Positions 42,309 through 52,120 of a stretch of 64,000 nt of DNA are shown one piece after another. The stretch's first letter is position 1. Each line of letters begins with the position of its first letter. Source of the stretch: Roseivirga thermotolerans (GTDB lineage: Bacteria; Bacteroidota; Bacteroidia; Cytophagales; Cyclobacteriaceae); the NCBI RefSeq assembly GCF_014653175.1, contig NZ_BNAG01000001.1, forward strand, positions 248,001 through 312,000, in the 5' to 3' direction. The translations under genes and the position numbers were made by a program. The notes below the pieces were generated by a model. It saw only the letters and a program-made list of their open reading frames with translations, was not told where the DNA came from and searched no databases.

Positions 42309-43772
42309 ATGAAAACTAATTTTAGAATAGTACTCATAGCATTTCTCAGTGGTCTTGGAGGAGCTTACCTCTACCAGCAGGTAGTTCAGCCAACTCCGGT
42401 TACCGAAATTATTAGAGAAGTTCCGACCTATCAGCGCGCCAACAACTTTAGCAACTATAACGATGAAAGCAACGCTGCGCTTCCTGTAGACTTTCGAAGA
42501 GCGGCCGAAAAAAGTGTACACAGTGTGGTTTATATTAAGAACCTGCAACGCAGCCGGAGAAGCCTTTCTTTCCTAGACTACTTTTACGGACGCGAAGTAC
42601 CCAGCAATGAGGTAGCCATCGGTAGTGGCTCTGGGGTCATCTATTCGGAAGACGGTTATATTATCACCAACAACCACGTAATAAAAGGGGCCGATGAAAT
42701 AGAAGTACAACATGAAAAACGAACCTATAGAGCCACTCTGGTGGGCACCGATCCTGACATGGATATTGCTGTACTGAAAATAGAGGCAAACAACCTTCCG
42801 GCAATCAATATTGCCAAAAGCAGCACGGTAAAAGTAGGCGATTGGGTGTTGGCTGTAGGAAACCCTTTTAACCTCACCTCTACCGTTACAGCCGGTATTG
42901 TAAGTGCCCTTGGGGGAGAAGCGAATGCTCTGCGCGAAAACTTCCCCATTGAGCAATACATTCAAACCGATGCTGCCATTAATCCCGGTAACTCAGGAGG
43001 TGCTCTGGTAGACATTAACGGCAACCTGATAGGCATTAACACTTCTATTATTTCTCGTACCGGTTCTTATGCAGGCTACGGCTTTGCTGTACCCTCAGAC
43101 ATTGTGGTAAAGATTGTAGAAGACCTCAAAAAGTATAAGGTGGTTCAAAAAGCATTTACCGGTGCCGAAGTGTTGGATATTGATGAAAATCTGGCCAAAA
43201 AAGCAGGCATTAAAAACCTGAATGGCGTATTGGTAGAGAGCATTAGAAGACAGGGGGCGGCCGACAATGCCGGGCTGGAGCCTGGCGATGTGATTAAACG
43301 CATTGATGGCAAAAATATCAGCAGTAAATCCAGCTATGATGAGGTAATCGGATCCAGATCACCTGGCGATAAAATCACTGTACAATACGAACGCAACGGC
43401 CGACTGTTTGAGACTGAACTGGTGTTGGAAAACGTTTACGGAAACACCGAAATTTTGGGCGAAGAAGCCTTAGATAAAGACGATATTTATTTCTCTAACT
43501 ATCTGGGGGCAGAGCTACGCAAATTAACACCTGGCGAGAAACAACGCATGGGGCTCAAAATTGGGGTTGTAGTTAGTAAAATAGATAAGGAACGAGGTTT
43601 TATGCGCAGACTGGACCTGGAAGAAGGCGATGTGATTTTGGCCATAAACAGAAGAGGAGCGCAAGACCCTGAAGCTGTAGCCAAGTACATTCAAAACTAC
43701 TACGGTCGAATTTACTTTGAGATAATCGATAAGAGCGGAACACAACGCACCTTAACCTACCGATTTCAATAA
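42309..43772 (+). CDS. degP: Periplasmic serine protease DegP/HtrA
   Basis: A 487-residue trypsin-like protease with two PDZ domains that degrades or refolds misfolded envelope proteins. The ATG at 42309 starts a membrane-anchor or signal sequence (TNFRIVLIAFLSGLGGAYLY). The catalytic triad is His123 (ITNNHV), Asp152 (MDIAVL) and Ser229 (NPGNSGGAL). PDZ1 includes GLEPGDVIKRIDGKNI and PDZ2 includes DLEEGDVILAINRRG. An upstream TTG frame start at 42258 is rejected. The gene is expected to respond to envelope stress. An inverted repeat and a -7-like site lie upstream, and a structured element follows. Confidence 0.94.
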   Translation: MKTNFRIVLIAFLSGLGGAYLYQQVVQPTPVTEIIREVPTYQRANNFSNYNDESNAALPVDFRRAAEKSVHSVVYIKNLQRSRRSLSFLDYFYGREVPSNEVAIGSGSGVIYSEDGYIITNNHVIKGADEIEVQHEKRTYRATLVGTDPDMDIAVLKIEANNLPAINIAKSSTVKVGDWVLAVGNPFNLTSTVTAGIVSALGGEANALRENFPIEQYIQTDAAINPGNSGGALVDINGNLIGINTSIISRTGSYAGYGFAVPSDIVVKIVEDLKKYKVVQKAFTGAEVLDIDENLAKKAGIKNLNGVLVESIRRQGAADNAGLEPGDVIKRIDGKNISSKSSYDEVIGSRSPGDKITVQYERNGRLFETELVLENVYGNTEILGEEALDKDDIYFSNYLGAELRKLTPGEKQRMGLKIGVVVSKIDKERGFMRRLDLEEGDVILAINRRGAQDPEAVAKYIQNYYGRIYFEIIDKSGTQRTLTYRFQ

Positions 43773-43786
43773 ACTTGAGTAGGTTA

Positions 43787-43911
43787 CCAAAGCCTATCTG
43801 AAAGACCATGCCGGGAGGTAACTCTTCCCGGAGGGGGAACCCTTAAGAGGGGGCAAAACCTCCCGATGGGTAGAAACACTCTACAGAGTTAGCTCTTGAG
43901 ATAGGCTTTGG
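43787..43911. repeat. Structured 125-bp inverted-repeat element after degP
   Basis: Perfect 13-bp outer arms CCAAAGCCTATCT (43787-43799) and AGATAGGCTTTGG (43899-43911) enclose about 99 nt with competing inner stems (CCGGGA/TTCCCGG hairpin; GGGAGGT with ACCTCCC; CCCTT/GAGGG). After the right arm comes GTTTT. It may be a terminator with an elaborate loop, a structured RNA, or a small MITE. It lies between convergent degP and the AraC gene. Confidence 0.55.
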
Positions 43912-44003
43912 GTTTTAACTACCACCCCTAACTGGTCATGTTTAGGCATTTGGATTTAGTCATCCATTCAAAAGCGCACGAGTAGCTCCACTCCTCCGGC
44001 CAA

Positions 44004-44879
44004 TCATTCTTCCGCAATAATATTCTTAAACTCCTTTCTATAAGCTGAAGGGCTCTTGCCGGTAAAGGATTTGAACGATTTATTGAAGTGCGAGAAGTTG
44101 TTAAACCCACTTTCAAAACTCACCTCTGTAATGGACAGGGAGGTTTCCGCCAACAGCTTTGACGCATGAACCACCCTATACTCGTTGACAAACTGCGTAA
44201 AAGTTTTGCGTGATATTTTCTTGAAGTAACGGCAAAAAGCCGGAACCGTCATATTCACCTTATCGGCTATCTGATCTAGAGAGATATGCTCCTTAAAGTG
44301 CGAGCGAATGAAACTGTATATATCATTCATACGGTCGTTGTCTTTCGTGTCAACCGCCATAGCTACCCCCTCTGCATTCAGTACAGTATATTCTTTGGAC
44401 TGCGCCAGGTCATTCAGAATCTCAATAAGCCCTAAAAGGCGGCCAAATTGGCTCGCGAAAGCCAGCGACTCAATCTTTTTGCCTACCTGCTCTTTGGTGC
44501 TTCCATAAAAGGCAATTCCCTTTTTCGCCAACTCCAACAATTGCTTCACACCGTTCATTTCGGGAATATCAAAAAAAGACTCTCCCAGAAAATCTTGCTT
44601 AAACTGAACCACTGTTTCAGAACTATTGCCTGTAAGCCTGTCAGTAAAACCATAGTGAGGCAAATAAGCCCCCATAAGAATAAGATCTCCATCATTGAAG
44701 TAAGAGAGGTGCTTACCAATATGCCGCTTGCCGGTACCTCCCTGAACGTAAACTAGTTCTACTTCCGGATGAAAGTGCCAATTGGCCAAAATATTTTCGC
44801 ACGATTGAGAGTAGCGCCTTACCAGAAAGCTGCTCCCAACGGTGGGTACTATTTGTTCCAGTGCCGGTTTGTTAAGCAT
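44004..44879 (-). CDS. AraC-family transcriptional regulator
   Basis: A 291-residue regulator. An N-terminal cupin sensor domain (about 30-110, HFHPEVELVYVQGG, sugar- or small-molecule-binding type) is followed by a helical linker and a C-terminal AraC HTH domain (about 190-288). The HTH carries SLDQIADKVNMTVPAFCRYFKK, the first recognition region, and SITEVSFESGFNNFSHFNKSFK, the second. Such proteins activate or repress sugar or metabolite genes. No obvious target operon adjoins it. A -7-like site lies 31-38 nt upstream (44910-44917). Confidence 0.9.
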   Translation of the reverse strand: MLNKPALEQIVPTVGSSFLVRRYSQSCENILANWHFHPEVELVYVQGGTGKRHIGKHLSYFNDGDLILMGAYLPHYGFTDRLTGNSSETVVQFKQDFLGESFFDIPEMNGVKQLLELAKKGIAFYGSTKEQVGKKIESLAFASQFGRLLGLIEILNDLAQSKEYTVLNAEGVAMAVDTKDNDRMNDIYSFIRSHFKEHISLDQIADKVNMTVPAFCRYFKKISRKTFTQFVNEYRVVHASKLLAETSLSITEVSFESGFNNFSHFNKSFKSFTGKSPSAYRKEFKNIIAEE

Positions 44880-44909
44880 AAGTTAGTATTAATGAACAGG
44901 CTAATAAGA

Positions 44910-44917
44910 CAAAAATA
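44910..44917 (-). promoter_or_regulatory. -7 element of the AraC gene
   Basis: Minus-strand TATTTTTG matches the -7 consensus. Candidate -33 TTG sites are at non-ideal spacing (15 or 26 nt). Confidence 0.38.
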
Positions 44918-45059
44918 CTCCATAGAGTTCCTCAACACCTCCACAAAATTAGCTCTATTATATGCTATACTATCTAAATAAGCGAAACACTTACTCTATT
45001 AGGTTAAAATAGCACACAAACTTACAAATCTGGTAGTAGTGAAGGCCTTAGGCCAAACA

Positions 45060-45067
45060 TACCTTTG
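45060..45067 (+). promoter_or_regulatory. -7 element of the secreted protein gene at 45106
   Basis: TACCTTTG fits TAnnTTTG and would give a leader of about 30 nt. A -33 TTG is not clear. Confidence 0.4.
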
Positions 45068-45105
45068 TACTCGTAATTGGTTTAAAACAGAAAACAATTA
45101 GCACT

Positions 45106-45699
45106 ATGAAAACAATAAGAAAAGCAATGTTGACACTTGCGATAGTCGCAACATCAACTTTTGTAATGGCTAATGACAAACCAAAAGTGAAGGTTGAAAA
45201 TGTTGGTGCCAAAACAGTGGCCGTAGTAGCCTTTGGTCTGGGCAATGCCAACACCGGAATCCAGCTTAGAAACGAACAAGGTAAAGCACTCTATAAAGAA
45301 TCAGTAAAATCGGGAGAACACTTTGCCAAAAGACTGGAACTGGCAGCCATCGCTAATGGGGAGTACATTCTAGAAATTGAAAGCGCAGATAGCTTTACCG
45401 CCATTCCGGTGGTACTTACCTCTGACTCAGCCTTGGTTAAAACAGCCGATCAGGTAACCATTGTCAAGCCTAAGCTGGCCATGAATGGAGACAAGCTGGA
45501 TGTAATTATTGCCGATGAATTTACAGATGAAATATGGGTTTCCATATTTGATGTAGATTCCAATCGGTTGGCCTTTGAACGAATTTCTTCTGAAAACCTG
45601 AAACGATTCGATCTTTCAAGGCTTAAGAAGGGAAGCTATACCATTCAAATGACCACCAGAGGCAAAAGATTCATACAATCCGTTTCCCTGGATAAATAG
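45106..45699 (+). CDS. Secreted protein with T9SS-sorting-like C-terminal domain
   Basis: A 197-residue exported protein. The signal peptide is MKTIRKAMLTLAIVATSTFVMA. Residues about 25-110 are a beta-sandwich-like domain (LRNEQGKALYKESV... GEYILEIESAD). The C-terminal part (about 125-197, VSIFDVDSNRLAFERI... LSRLKKGSYTIQMTTRGKRFIQSVSL) has the strand pattern and glycine-tyrosine turn of Ig-like T9SS sorting domains, but also fits DUF3244-like domains. It may be a T9SS cargo, to be anchored through the PorQ-type machinery. A strong terminator follows. Confidence 0.72.
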   Translation: MKTIRKAMLTLAIVATSTFVMANDKPKVKVENVGAKTVAVVAFGLGNANTGIQLRNEQGKALYKESVKSGEHFAKRLELAAIANGEYILEIESADSFTAIPVVLTSDSALVKTADQVTIVKPKLAMNGDKLDVIIADEFTDEIWVSIFDVDSNRLAFERISSENLKRFDLSRLKKGSYTIQMTTRGKRFIQSVSLDK

Positions 45700-45717
45700 C
45701 GCGTAGGGAATGTCGAT

Positions 45718-45742
45718 GAAGGGGGCCAAGGCCCCCTTTTTT
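45718..45742 (+). terminator. Rho-independent terminator
   Basis: AAGGGGGCC, loop AA, GGCCCCC then TTTTTT, beginning 18 nt after the stop at 45699. Confidence 0.92.
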
Positions 45743-45861
45743 CGTTTATATCGGCTACATTTTCTTTTGGTCCGGGGGCATGAGCAAAATTACACCGCAA
45801 ACTGTAACTTCACAGTCGTTTTGAAGAGCCAATTGATAAACCATATGAAGAGGCAGGACAT

Positions 45862-46080
45862 TTGGTAACGAAGATTAGAAGCAAGAAAATTATAAGGAAC
45901 AGTACCAGAAGAGAGATACTCATAGAAATTGAAGATCAGTTTATAAACTTCAATTGCACAGAACCTGGTGGTGGCATTAAAACTAACCCAATTCGGAAAA
46001 GAATTGGATTGGACAGGGCTAACTATTTAGATCACACAGAAGTAAATAGGCAACCTGAGCAACAAGCTGTGTCTTCATAG
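45862..46080 (+). CDS. Possible small gene or gene fragment
   Basis: A 72-residue frame beginning with TTG. The reading frame stays open upstream to 45808 without ATG or GTG, and the upstream residues (FEEPIDKPYEEAGHL) look protein-like, so this may be the 3' part of a gene that lost its start. The product is basic with alternating strand-like segments (REILIEIEDQFINFNC). No family is recognised. Its end overlaps the double-hairpin repeat at 46071. Confidence 0.3.
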   Translation: MVTKIRSKKIIRNSTRREILIEIEDQFINFNCTEPGGGIKTNPIRKRIGLDRANYLDHTEVNRQPEQQAVSS

Positions 46081-46123
46081 CGGGCTATAGAAGCCATTTG
46101 TGAAGACACAAATGGTGGCAAAA
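46071..46123 (+). repeat. Double-hairpin repeat, copy 1
   Basis: This segment holds a GGCT...AGCC stem and the strong hairpin CCATTTGTG-AAGA-CACAAATGG (46094-46115). A related copy lies at 59655-59706 with about 75% identity by eye: it shares the GTCTTCA start, the GGCT/AGCC stem and the TTGTG/CACAAATGGTG end. TGTGTCTTCA (46068-46077) is also repeated inverted at 46101-46110, giving an alternative pairing. It ends at the ATG of the small frame at 46112. Confidence 0.6.
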
Positions 46124-46285
46124 GTCCCAAACTACCTCTCTGGCGAAATTTATCTGATCTTTTTTGATTTATTTTCCGAGCTGGAAACTGAGATTCGAAA
46201 ATCAGAAAACTTCAAACACACTCTGGAAATCACTGTAGGGCAACATGACGAGGAGTCGTTTCTGCTACTGAAAACGGAAAACTAG
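46112..46285 (+). CDS. Possible small protein gene (57 aa)
   Basis: A 57-residue frame from the ATG at 46112, which sits on the 3' arm of the hairpin. It has an aromatic strand-like segment (EIYLIFFDLFSELETEI) and ends in FLLLKTEN. No family is recognised. The hairpin could occlude its start codon. The dnaA gene ends 12 bp downstream on the other strand. Confidence 0.35.
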   Translation: MVAKVPNYLSGEIYLIFFDLFSELETEIRKSENFKHTLEITVGQHDEESFLLLKTEN

Positions 46286-46297
46286 TGAACGGAAGTC

Positions 46298-47728
46298 CTA
46301 AACCAACTTCATTTTCATCTTCTTCTTCAGCTCTTCTATGGCCTGAGCAAATTTTTGGTCGATATCCATCATATCACTCACCGATTGCACCGCATGAATT
46401 ACCGTGCTGTGGTCTCTTCCGCCAAAGTGGTAGCCAATAGATTTTAAGGAATGGTTGGTGTACTCTTTGCAAAGATACATGGCTACCTGGCGGGCAATTA
46501 CAATCTCCTTCTTTCGGGTTTTGTCTTTTAGGTCTTCAACACTAATCTGAAAGTATTCGCCCACCGTTTTCTGGATGTAGTCAATACCTACTTCAGACTC
46601 TATATCGTGCACAATGTTTTTGAGCGTTTGCTTAGCCAGTTCCAAGTTAATATCGGTCTTGTTGAGCGTAGCATGCGCAATGAGCGAAATAAGCACGCCT
46701 TCCAACTCCCTCACATTGGTATCTACCGAGTAGGCCAGGTACTCCACCACATCGTCAGGAATATAAATTCCATCGGACTGCATCTTACGCATAATAATGG
46801 CCATCCGGGTTTCAAAATCAGGCATCTGAAGATCGGCCGTAAGCCCCCATTTAAAACGTGAAAGCAAGCGGTCTTGCAATCCCTTTAAATCGCGCGGAGC
46901 TCTGTCCGAAGACATTATAATTTGCTTACCGTTCTGGTGCAGATGATTGAAAATATGGAAGAACATTTCCTGAGTTTTTTCCTTTCCGCTAAAAAACTGA
47001 ACATCGTCTATAATTAGCGTATCTACCTGCAGGTAGTAGTTGGTGAAGCTCTGAATGCTATTGTTCTTAATGGCATCGGTAAACTGGGTTGTAAACTTTT
47101 CGGAAGAAACATACAACACAAAGTTGTTTTTGCCCTCTTCACCAATTTTATTACCAATGGCCTGCACCAGGTGAGTTTTACCCAGCCCTACACCACCATA
47201 AATCATCAAAGGGTTAAAGGAGGTAATGCCAGGTTTCTCTGCTACCGCTATACCTGCCGAACGTGCCAGCCGGTTGCAGTCGCCCTCTATGTAGTTGTCG
47301 AAGCTATAGTTAGGGTTAAGGTTAGAATACCTCGAGTTTTTATCCAGCGAAGGCATCTCAAAAGGATTCAGCACTTCGGGCGAGTCAGCCCCTTTACCCC
47401 ATCCGTTGTTAGCACTTTTGTGCTGTCTTTGATTCGGCAGCGTTACCGCATACGCCTGATTCTTCACGCTTCCGCTGTCTACAATTACAGAATACTCCAG
47501 CTTGCCACCGGGGCCCAGCTCATTTTGTATGCATTGCCTCAACAAGTGCACATAGTGCTCTTCCAGGTATTCATAAAAAAACTGACTTGGAACCTGAATG
47601 GTAAGCGTGTCGTTCTCAAGCTTTATGGGTCTGATCGGCTCAAACCATGTTTTAAAGCTTTGATCACCCACCTGTCCCCGAATCAGATCGAGGCAGTCAT
47701 CCCATACAGAAGTTTCGCTTTTCACCAT
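46298..47728 (-). CDS. dnaA: Chromosomal replication initiator DnaA
   Basis: A 476-residue initiator (ATG at 47728; a TTG two codons earlier is not favoured). Domain I (about 1-85) is followed by a short linker, the AAA+ domain with Walker A GGVGLGKT and Walker B LIIDDVQFF, and C-terminal domain IV with the DnaA-box-binding signature GGRDHSTVIHAV. It opens the origin and regulates its own transcription. A cluster of DnaA boxes lies about 100-150 nt upstream (47831-47877), which suggests autoregulation or an origin. Confidence 0.97.
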   Translation of the reverse strand: MVKSETSVWDDCLDLIRGQVGDQSFKTWFEPIRPIKLENDTLTIQVPSQFFYEYLEEHYVHLLRQCIQNELGPGGKLEYSVIVDSGSVKNQAYAVTLPNQRQHKSANNGWGKGADSPEVLNPFEMPSLDKNSRYSNLNPNYSFDNYIEGDCNRLARSAGIAVAEKPGITSFNPLMIYGGVGLGKTHLVQAIGNKIGEEGKNNFVLYVSSEKFTTQFTDAIKNNSIQSFTNYYLQVDTLIIDDVQFFSGKEKTQEMFFHIFNHLHQNGKQIIMSSDRAPRDLKGLQDRLLSRFKWGLTADLQMPDFETRMAIIMRKMQSDGIYIPDDVVEYLAYSVDTNVRELEGVLISLIAHATLNKTDINLELAKQTLKNIVHDIESEVGIDYIQKTVGEYFQISVEDLKDKTRKKEIVIARQVAMYLCKEYTNHSLKSIGYHFGGRDHSTVIHAVQSVSDMMDIDQKFAQAIEELKKKMKMKLV

Positions 47729-47830
47729 CAACAATTCAAAAATTGACCCTTACTTTGCCAGAGGAGGGGAACAAAAATGAAAAAAAACACAGACAATGGA
47801 AAGCCTAAGAACTGTAAGAGGAGAAAATAG

Positions 47831-47877
47831 TTTTCCCCACTAATCCACACGTTATCCACACTCTTTTCTGTTGATAA
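47831..47877. promoter_or_regulatory. DnaA-box cluster between dnaA and mutA
   Basis: A perfect TTATCCACA (47852-47860) is flanked by TAATCCACA (47841-47849, one mismatch), TGTTGATAA (47869-47877, one mismatch on the other strand) and TTTTCCCCA (47831-47839, two mismatches). Four sites occur within 47 nt in an AT-rich intergenic region. This is an origin (oriC) candidate or an autoregulatory site. Confidence 0.7.
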
Positions 47878-47985
47878 GTTGACTAGTCTCTGATAGTCAA
47901 GCCCTAACTGTACTCATTTTAGATACCAGAAAGATTTAGGCTCCAAGACGAAAAAACGTATTTTCGCACAAGTAAACCGTAATTT

Positions 47986-49122
47986 ATGGAGAATAGCTTA
48001 TTCGAGGATTTTTCTAAACATTCCGCTCAAGACTGGATGGCTCAGCTGGAAAAAGATCTGAAAGGCCAACCAACAGATTCGCTTTTGTGGAAAACCGGGG
48101 GAGTGAAAGGAAAGCCATTTTACACGGCTGAAGACCTTGATTTCGAAAGGTTTGACTACACTCATTTCAGCCAAAACACCGCCTTACTGGGCGACCGGTT
48201 TTGGGTGAATTACCAGCCCGTAGAAGTTGTGCATGAGTCAGAAGCCAATAAAGAGGCGCTAAATGCTTTGGCAGGTGGTGCCAGCGGCATACTCTTCGAG
48301 TTGAGCGAAACTCCCGACTACCAGGTGTTGCTCAAAGATATAGAACTGAAATACTGCCATGTGGCATTCCATTTTGAGCGTCAAAACCTGGCCCAAACAC
48401 TCGTTGAAAAATACCGCGAGTACCTGAAAGCTAAAAACATACCACTGGACGAAACCAACGGCTTTATACATGGCCCGGGAGCACCACTTTTGAGCACAGG
48501 TCCTAAGTTGCTGATGGCTATGATGAACAGCGAGAGCGACACTCCTTTAAACCTGGCCCTTACCATAGGCCGATTAATAGATCGGGTAGATACGCTCACT
48601 GAACAAGGACATGGTGTGGAAGATTGCCTTCGTCAGGCAGTACTTCAGATAAGGTTGAGTAACGACTTCTTTTTAGAAATAGCCAAACTGCGGGCACTCC
48701 GCAGACTCTTCAGCACGGTTGCTACAGGCTATGGCCATGAAAGCGCAAACCCAACCCTTGTTGCAGAAGCCGGCCCCTGGACCGGTGAAGAGGCCGATCC
48801 GCATAGTTTTCTGCTGCATGCCACCACACAGGCCATGTCCGCAGTTATCGGAGGAGTGGATGCCTTGTTGGTTCGACCTTTTTATAATGTATTCCCAAGC
48901 AAAAAATCACTGGCACAACGCATAGCCAGAAACATCTCTACTATTCTTAGTGAAGAGTCTTACCTGAATAAAATGGTAGATCCGGCTGCCGGCTCCTACT
49001 ATATAGAACACCTTACAGAAGAACTCTTCCATCAGTCGTTCAATATCTTGCAACAAATAGAGCAAGAGGGTGGAGTGTCTAACCTGGACCTGACTAGTTT
49101 TCAACCTAAAACCAGCCGTTAA
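47986..49122 (+). CDS. mutA: Methylmalonyl-CoA mutase small subunit
   Basis: A 378-residue homologue of the MutA beta subunit. The barrel core ([32 protein letters not shown]... [18 protein letters not shown]) is present, but the C-terminal B12-binding-like domain of longer family members is absent, so the protein is short for the family. The alpha subunit carries catalysis and the cobalamin; this subunit is structural. It overlaps mutB by one base and is first in the operon. Confidence 0.9.
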   Translation: MENSLFEDFSKHSAQDWMAQLEKDLKGQPTDSLLWKTGGVKGKPFYTAEDLDFERFDYTHFSQNTALLGDRFWVNYQPVEVVHESEANKEALNALAGGASGILFELSETPDYQVLLKDIELKYCHVAFHFERQNLAQTLVEKYREYLKAKNIPLDETNGFIHGPGAPLLSTGPKLLMAMMNSESDTPLNLALTIGRLIDRVDTLTEQGHGVEDCLRQAVLQIRLSNDFFLEIAKLRALRRLFSTVATGYGHESANPTLVAEAGPWTGEEADPHSFLLHATTQAMSAVIGGVDALLVRPFYNVFPSKKSLAQRIARNISTILSEESYLNKMVDPAAGSYYIEHLTEELFHQSFNILQQIEQEGGVSNLDLTSFQPKTSR

Positions 49123-51233
49123 TGAGACCGAAATTAGCACCAGCAACCCCAAACAATAATCAAAACCAAAGCGGCCAAACCTGGAAGTCGGCCGAAGGCA
49201 TAGAAATACCGGCCAATCCCAACACCTTAAAACCAGAAACACCGGAACATCTGGGTTTCGCAGCCGGTATGCCTCCATACTTAAGAGGCCCCTACAGCTC
49301 CATGTATACCGTTAGGCCATGGACCGTAAGACAATATGCCGGTTTTTCTACAGCCGAAGAGTCCAATGCCTTCTACCGAAGAAACCTGGCTGCCGGCCAA
49401 AAGGGTCTGTCTGTAGCTTTCGATCTGGCCACACACCGTGGCTATGACTCCGACCACCCGCGCGTGGTGGGCGATGTAGGAAAAGCAGGCGTAGCCATAG
49501 ACTCCATTCTCGATATGCAGGTGCTTTTCGATCAGATTCCGCTAGACAAAATGTCCGTTTCCATGACCATGAATGGTGCCGTAATTCCAATCATGGCCTT
49601 CTATATAGTGGCAGCCGAAGAACAAGGCGTGAATAAAGAGCAACTAAGCGGAACCATTCAAAACGACATTCTCAAGGAGTTCATGGTACGAAACACATAC
49701 ATCTATCCTCCTGCTCCCTCCATGAGAATTATAGGTGATATTTTCGAATACACCTCCCGATACATGCCCAAGTTTAACTCCATCAGCATTTCGGGCTACC
49801 ATATGCAAGAAGCCGGAGCCACAGCCGATCTGGAACTGGCCTACACCCTGGCCGATGGACTGGAATACCTTAGAACAGGTATCAATGCCGGCTTAGATAT
49901 CGATGACTTTGCCCCACGGCTATCCTTTTTCTGGGCCATTGGAATGAACCATTTTATGGAAATTGCCAAAATGAGGGCCGGCCGATTGCTTTGGGCCAAA
50001 CTGGTCAAGCAATTCAACCCAAAAAACCCGAAGTCTATGGCTTTAAGAACGCACTGCCAGACTTCCGGTTGGTCGCTTACAGAACAAGATCCGTTCAATA
50101 ATGTGACCCGGACCTGCGTAGAGGCTATGGCTGCCGCCATGGGTCACACACAATCGTTGCATACCAATGCGCTCGATGAAGCCATTGCCCTACCAACCGA
50201 TTTTTCGGCTCGCATTGCTCGAAACACACAACTTTTCTTACAAAAAGAAACCGGCATAACCCGGGTTATCGACCCCTGGGGAGGTTCACATCATGTAGAG
50301 CACCTCACCGATCGGCTGGTAAAAAAAGCCTGGTCGCTCATTCAGGAGGTTGAAGAAATGGGGGGTATGGCCAAAGCTATAGAGCAAGGCTTGCCCAAGC
50401 TAAGAATTGAAGAAGCTGCCGCCCGAAAGCAAGCCAGAATAGACTCTGGGAAAGACGTTATTGTGGGCGTGAACCAATATGCGGTAGAGGAAAAAACAGA
50501 CATTGAGCTATTAGAGGTAGACAATACGGCTGTATTGAAATCGCAAATAGCCCGATTGGAAAAACTACGCAACGAAAGAAACCGCGAAGCTGTTCAAGGC
50601 TCATTGAAAGCCCTTACCGAATGTGCACGCTCCGGCCAGGGCAACCTGTTGGAACTAGCTGTAGAAGCAGCCCGCAACAGGGCTTCTCTAGGCGAAATAT
50701 CCATGGCTATGGAAGAAGTTTTTGGCCGACACAAAGCTGTGACGCAAACAATTTCGGGTGTATATTCGAGTGAAGTGAAAGAAAATGAAGACTTTCTGAA
50801 AGCCAGAGCGCTGGCCGATGAATTTGCCGAACTGGATGGACGGAGACCTCGCATTATGGTGGCCAAAATGGGTCAGGACGGCCACGACCGTGGGGCCAAA
50901 GTAATTGCGACTAGTTTTGCCGACCTGGGATTCGATGTAGACATAGGCCCGCTTTTCCAGACTCCGGAAGAAGTAGCCTTGCAGGCCGCAGAAAACGATG
51001 TACACATTGTGGGGGCCTCCAGCCTGGCCGCAGGTCATAAAACCCTCATTCCGCAGCTAATTAACGAGCTAAAGAGAATAGGAAGAGATGATATAATGGT
51101 GATAGCCGGGGGCGTAATTCCGCCAAACGACTATGAGTTTTTATACAATGCCGGAGTAGCAGCCGTATTCGGACCGGGCACCGTTATTGCCAAAGCTGCT
51201 CAGGAGATACTCCAAAAACTGATTGAGGAGTGA
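49122..51233 (+). CDS. mutB: Methylmalonyl-CoA mutase large subunit
   Basis: A 703-residue catalytic subunit that rearranges methylmalonyl-CoA to succinyl-CoA with adenosylcobalamin, linking propionate and branched-chain degradation to the TCA cycle. The barrel carries [19 protein letters not shown] and the substrate-binding region. The C-terminal B12 domain has the DxHxxG motif (DGHDRG, His588). It sits between mutA (TAATG overlap) and a lipoprotein gene that starts on its stop codon (GTGA). No epimerase or MeaB-like chaperone gene is adjacent. Confidence 0.97.
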   Translation: MRPKLAPATPNNNQNQSGQTWKSAEGIEIPANPNTLKPETPEHLGFAAGMPPYLRGPYSSMYTVRPWTVRQYAGFSTAEESNAFYRRNLAAGQKGLSVAFDLATHRGYDSDHPRVVGDVGKAGVAIDSILDMQVLFDQIPLDKMSVSMTMNGAVIPIMAFYIVAAEEQGVNKEQLSGTIQNDILKEFMVRNTYIYPPAPSMRIIGDIFEYTSRYMPKFNSISISGYHMQEAGATADLELAYTLADGLEYLRTGINAGLDIDDFAPRLSFFWAIGMNHFMEIAKMRAGRLLWAKLVKQFNPKNPKSMALRTHCQTSGWSLTEQDPFNNVTRTCVEAMAAAMGHTQSLHTNALDEAIALPTDFSARIARNTQLFLQKETGITRVIDPWGGSHHVEHLTDRLVKKAWSLIQEVEEMGGMAKAIEQGLPKLRIEEAAARKQARIDSGKDVIVGVNQYAVEEKTDIELLEVDNTAVLKSQIARLEKLRNERNREAVQGSLKALTECARSGQGNLLELAVEAARNRASLGEISMAMEEVFGRHKAVTQTISGVYSSEVKENEDFLKARALADEFAELDGRRPRIMVAKMGQDGHDRGAKVIATSFADLGFDVDIGPLFQTPEEVALQAAENDVHIVGASSLAAGHKTLIPQLINELKRIGRDDIMVIAGGVIPPNDYEFLYNAGVAAVFGPGTVIAKAAQEILQKLIEE

Positions 51234-52120
51234 ACAAAGCTTTAGTCTTAGTTGGTCTGGTGGTCTTCCTTAATCTGGGTTGTGAGCAAAAAAGAACCCT
51301 CGCCAGTTTTTCCGATGAAGAATTAGAGAAAGTATCTTTTAAAATTGGCACAGCACTAACCCAAAACAAACCGGAAATTCTATCGGCACTCATTGGGCTT
51401 TCTCATCTGAAAGACAGTTGTGTTCGGCTGGCTAAGACCAAAGGCTACAGTGATTATCAGCTTGAATCCATTGGATTGGAGAATCCGAAAGTACTTAATG
51501 ATGGTCTAAGAACCACATTAAATTGGCTTTGTTACTATTCTTCCATAGATGGCCGGGTAACGCTTACTTCAAAAGAATTACAGAAAGATTCTTACCGGCT
51601 CACCTTCGTGTATACCCACCCGTTCAGTATTTTCGAGGTATTGGAGTTTAAACTCATTACCAACGGATACCAGCTGTTTATTGGCGACATAGACCTTGTA
51701 CACAGAAATATGCCTCTTTCTAAAATGGCTTTTCAAAGCATTACATCACCCGGCTATTTCGAGCTGCTTTCCGAACTTGCCAAAAACCTGGAAAAAGCAT
51801 ACAATGAAGCCAGCATGAACCGATGGGAAAGAGCAGAATATTTCTACAACCGCGTGCCAGAAGAGTTCCTATTTGAACCTCTTTTGGCCGACTACTCCAT
51901 AGCCTCCACCTCGCTGATTGATCCTGACATGACTCTTAAAGTCTTCAATGAGCTGATAGTTTCGTGCGACAATGAAAAAAGTAAATTATACTGGCGTTTA
52001 AGGAAAGAAATATACTTCCATGAAAATGATTCTCTGGAAATCCTGGCCCATCAGTTAGAAAACCTGATAGGTAAAAACAGCATCACAAAGATAATCTCAG
52101 AAAAGCTCTATGGAAACTAA
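51230..52120 (+). CDS. Uncharacterised lipoprotein in the mut operon
   Basis: A 296-residue protein that starts with GTG at 51230, overlapping the mutB stop. The signal peptide ends at a lipobox (LNLGC, Cys18). A mixed alpha/beta middle is followed by helical segments. No family is recognised. It overlaps the Nudix gene by 11 nt. The tight coupling to mutB is notable for an exported protein; it may be read-through layout, not shared function. Confidence 0.65.
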   Translation: MNKALVLVGLVVFLNLGCEQKRTLASFSDEELEKVSFKIGTALTQNKPEILSALIGLSHLKDSCVRLAKTKGYSDYQLESIGLENPKVLNDGLRTTLNWLCYYSSIDGRVTLTSKELQKDSYRLTFVYTHPFSIFEVLEFKLITNGYQLFIGDIDLVHRNMPLSKMAFQSITSPGYFELLSELAKNLEKAYNEASMNRWERAEYFYNRVPEEFLFEPLLADYSIASTSLIDPDMTLKVFNELIVSCDNEKSKLYWRLRKEIYFHENDSLEILAHQLENLIGKNSITKIISEKLYGN

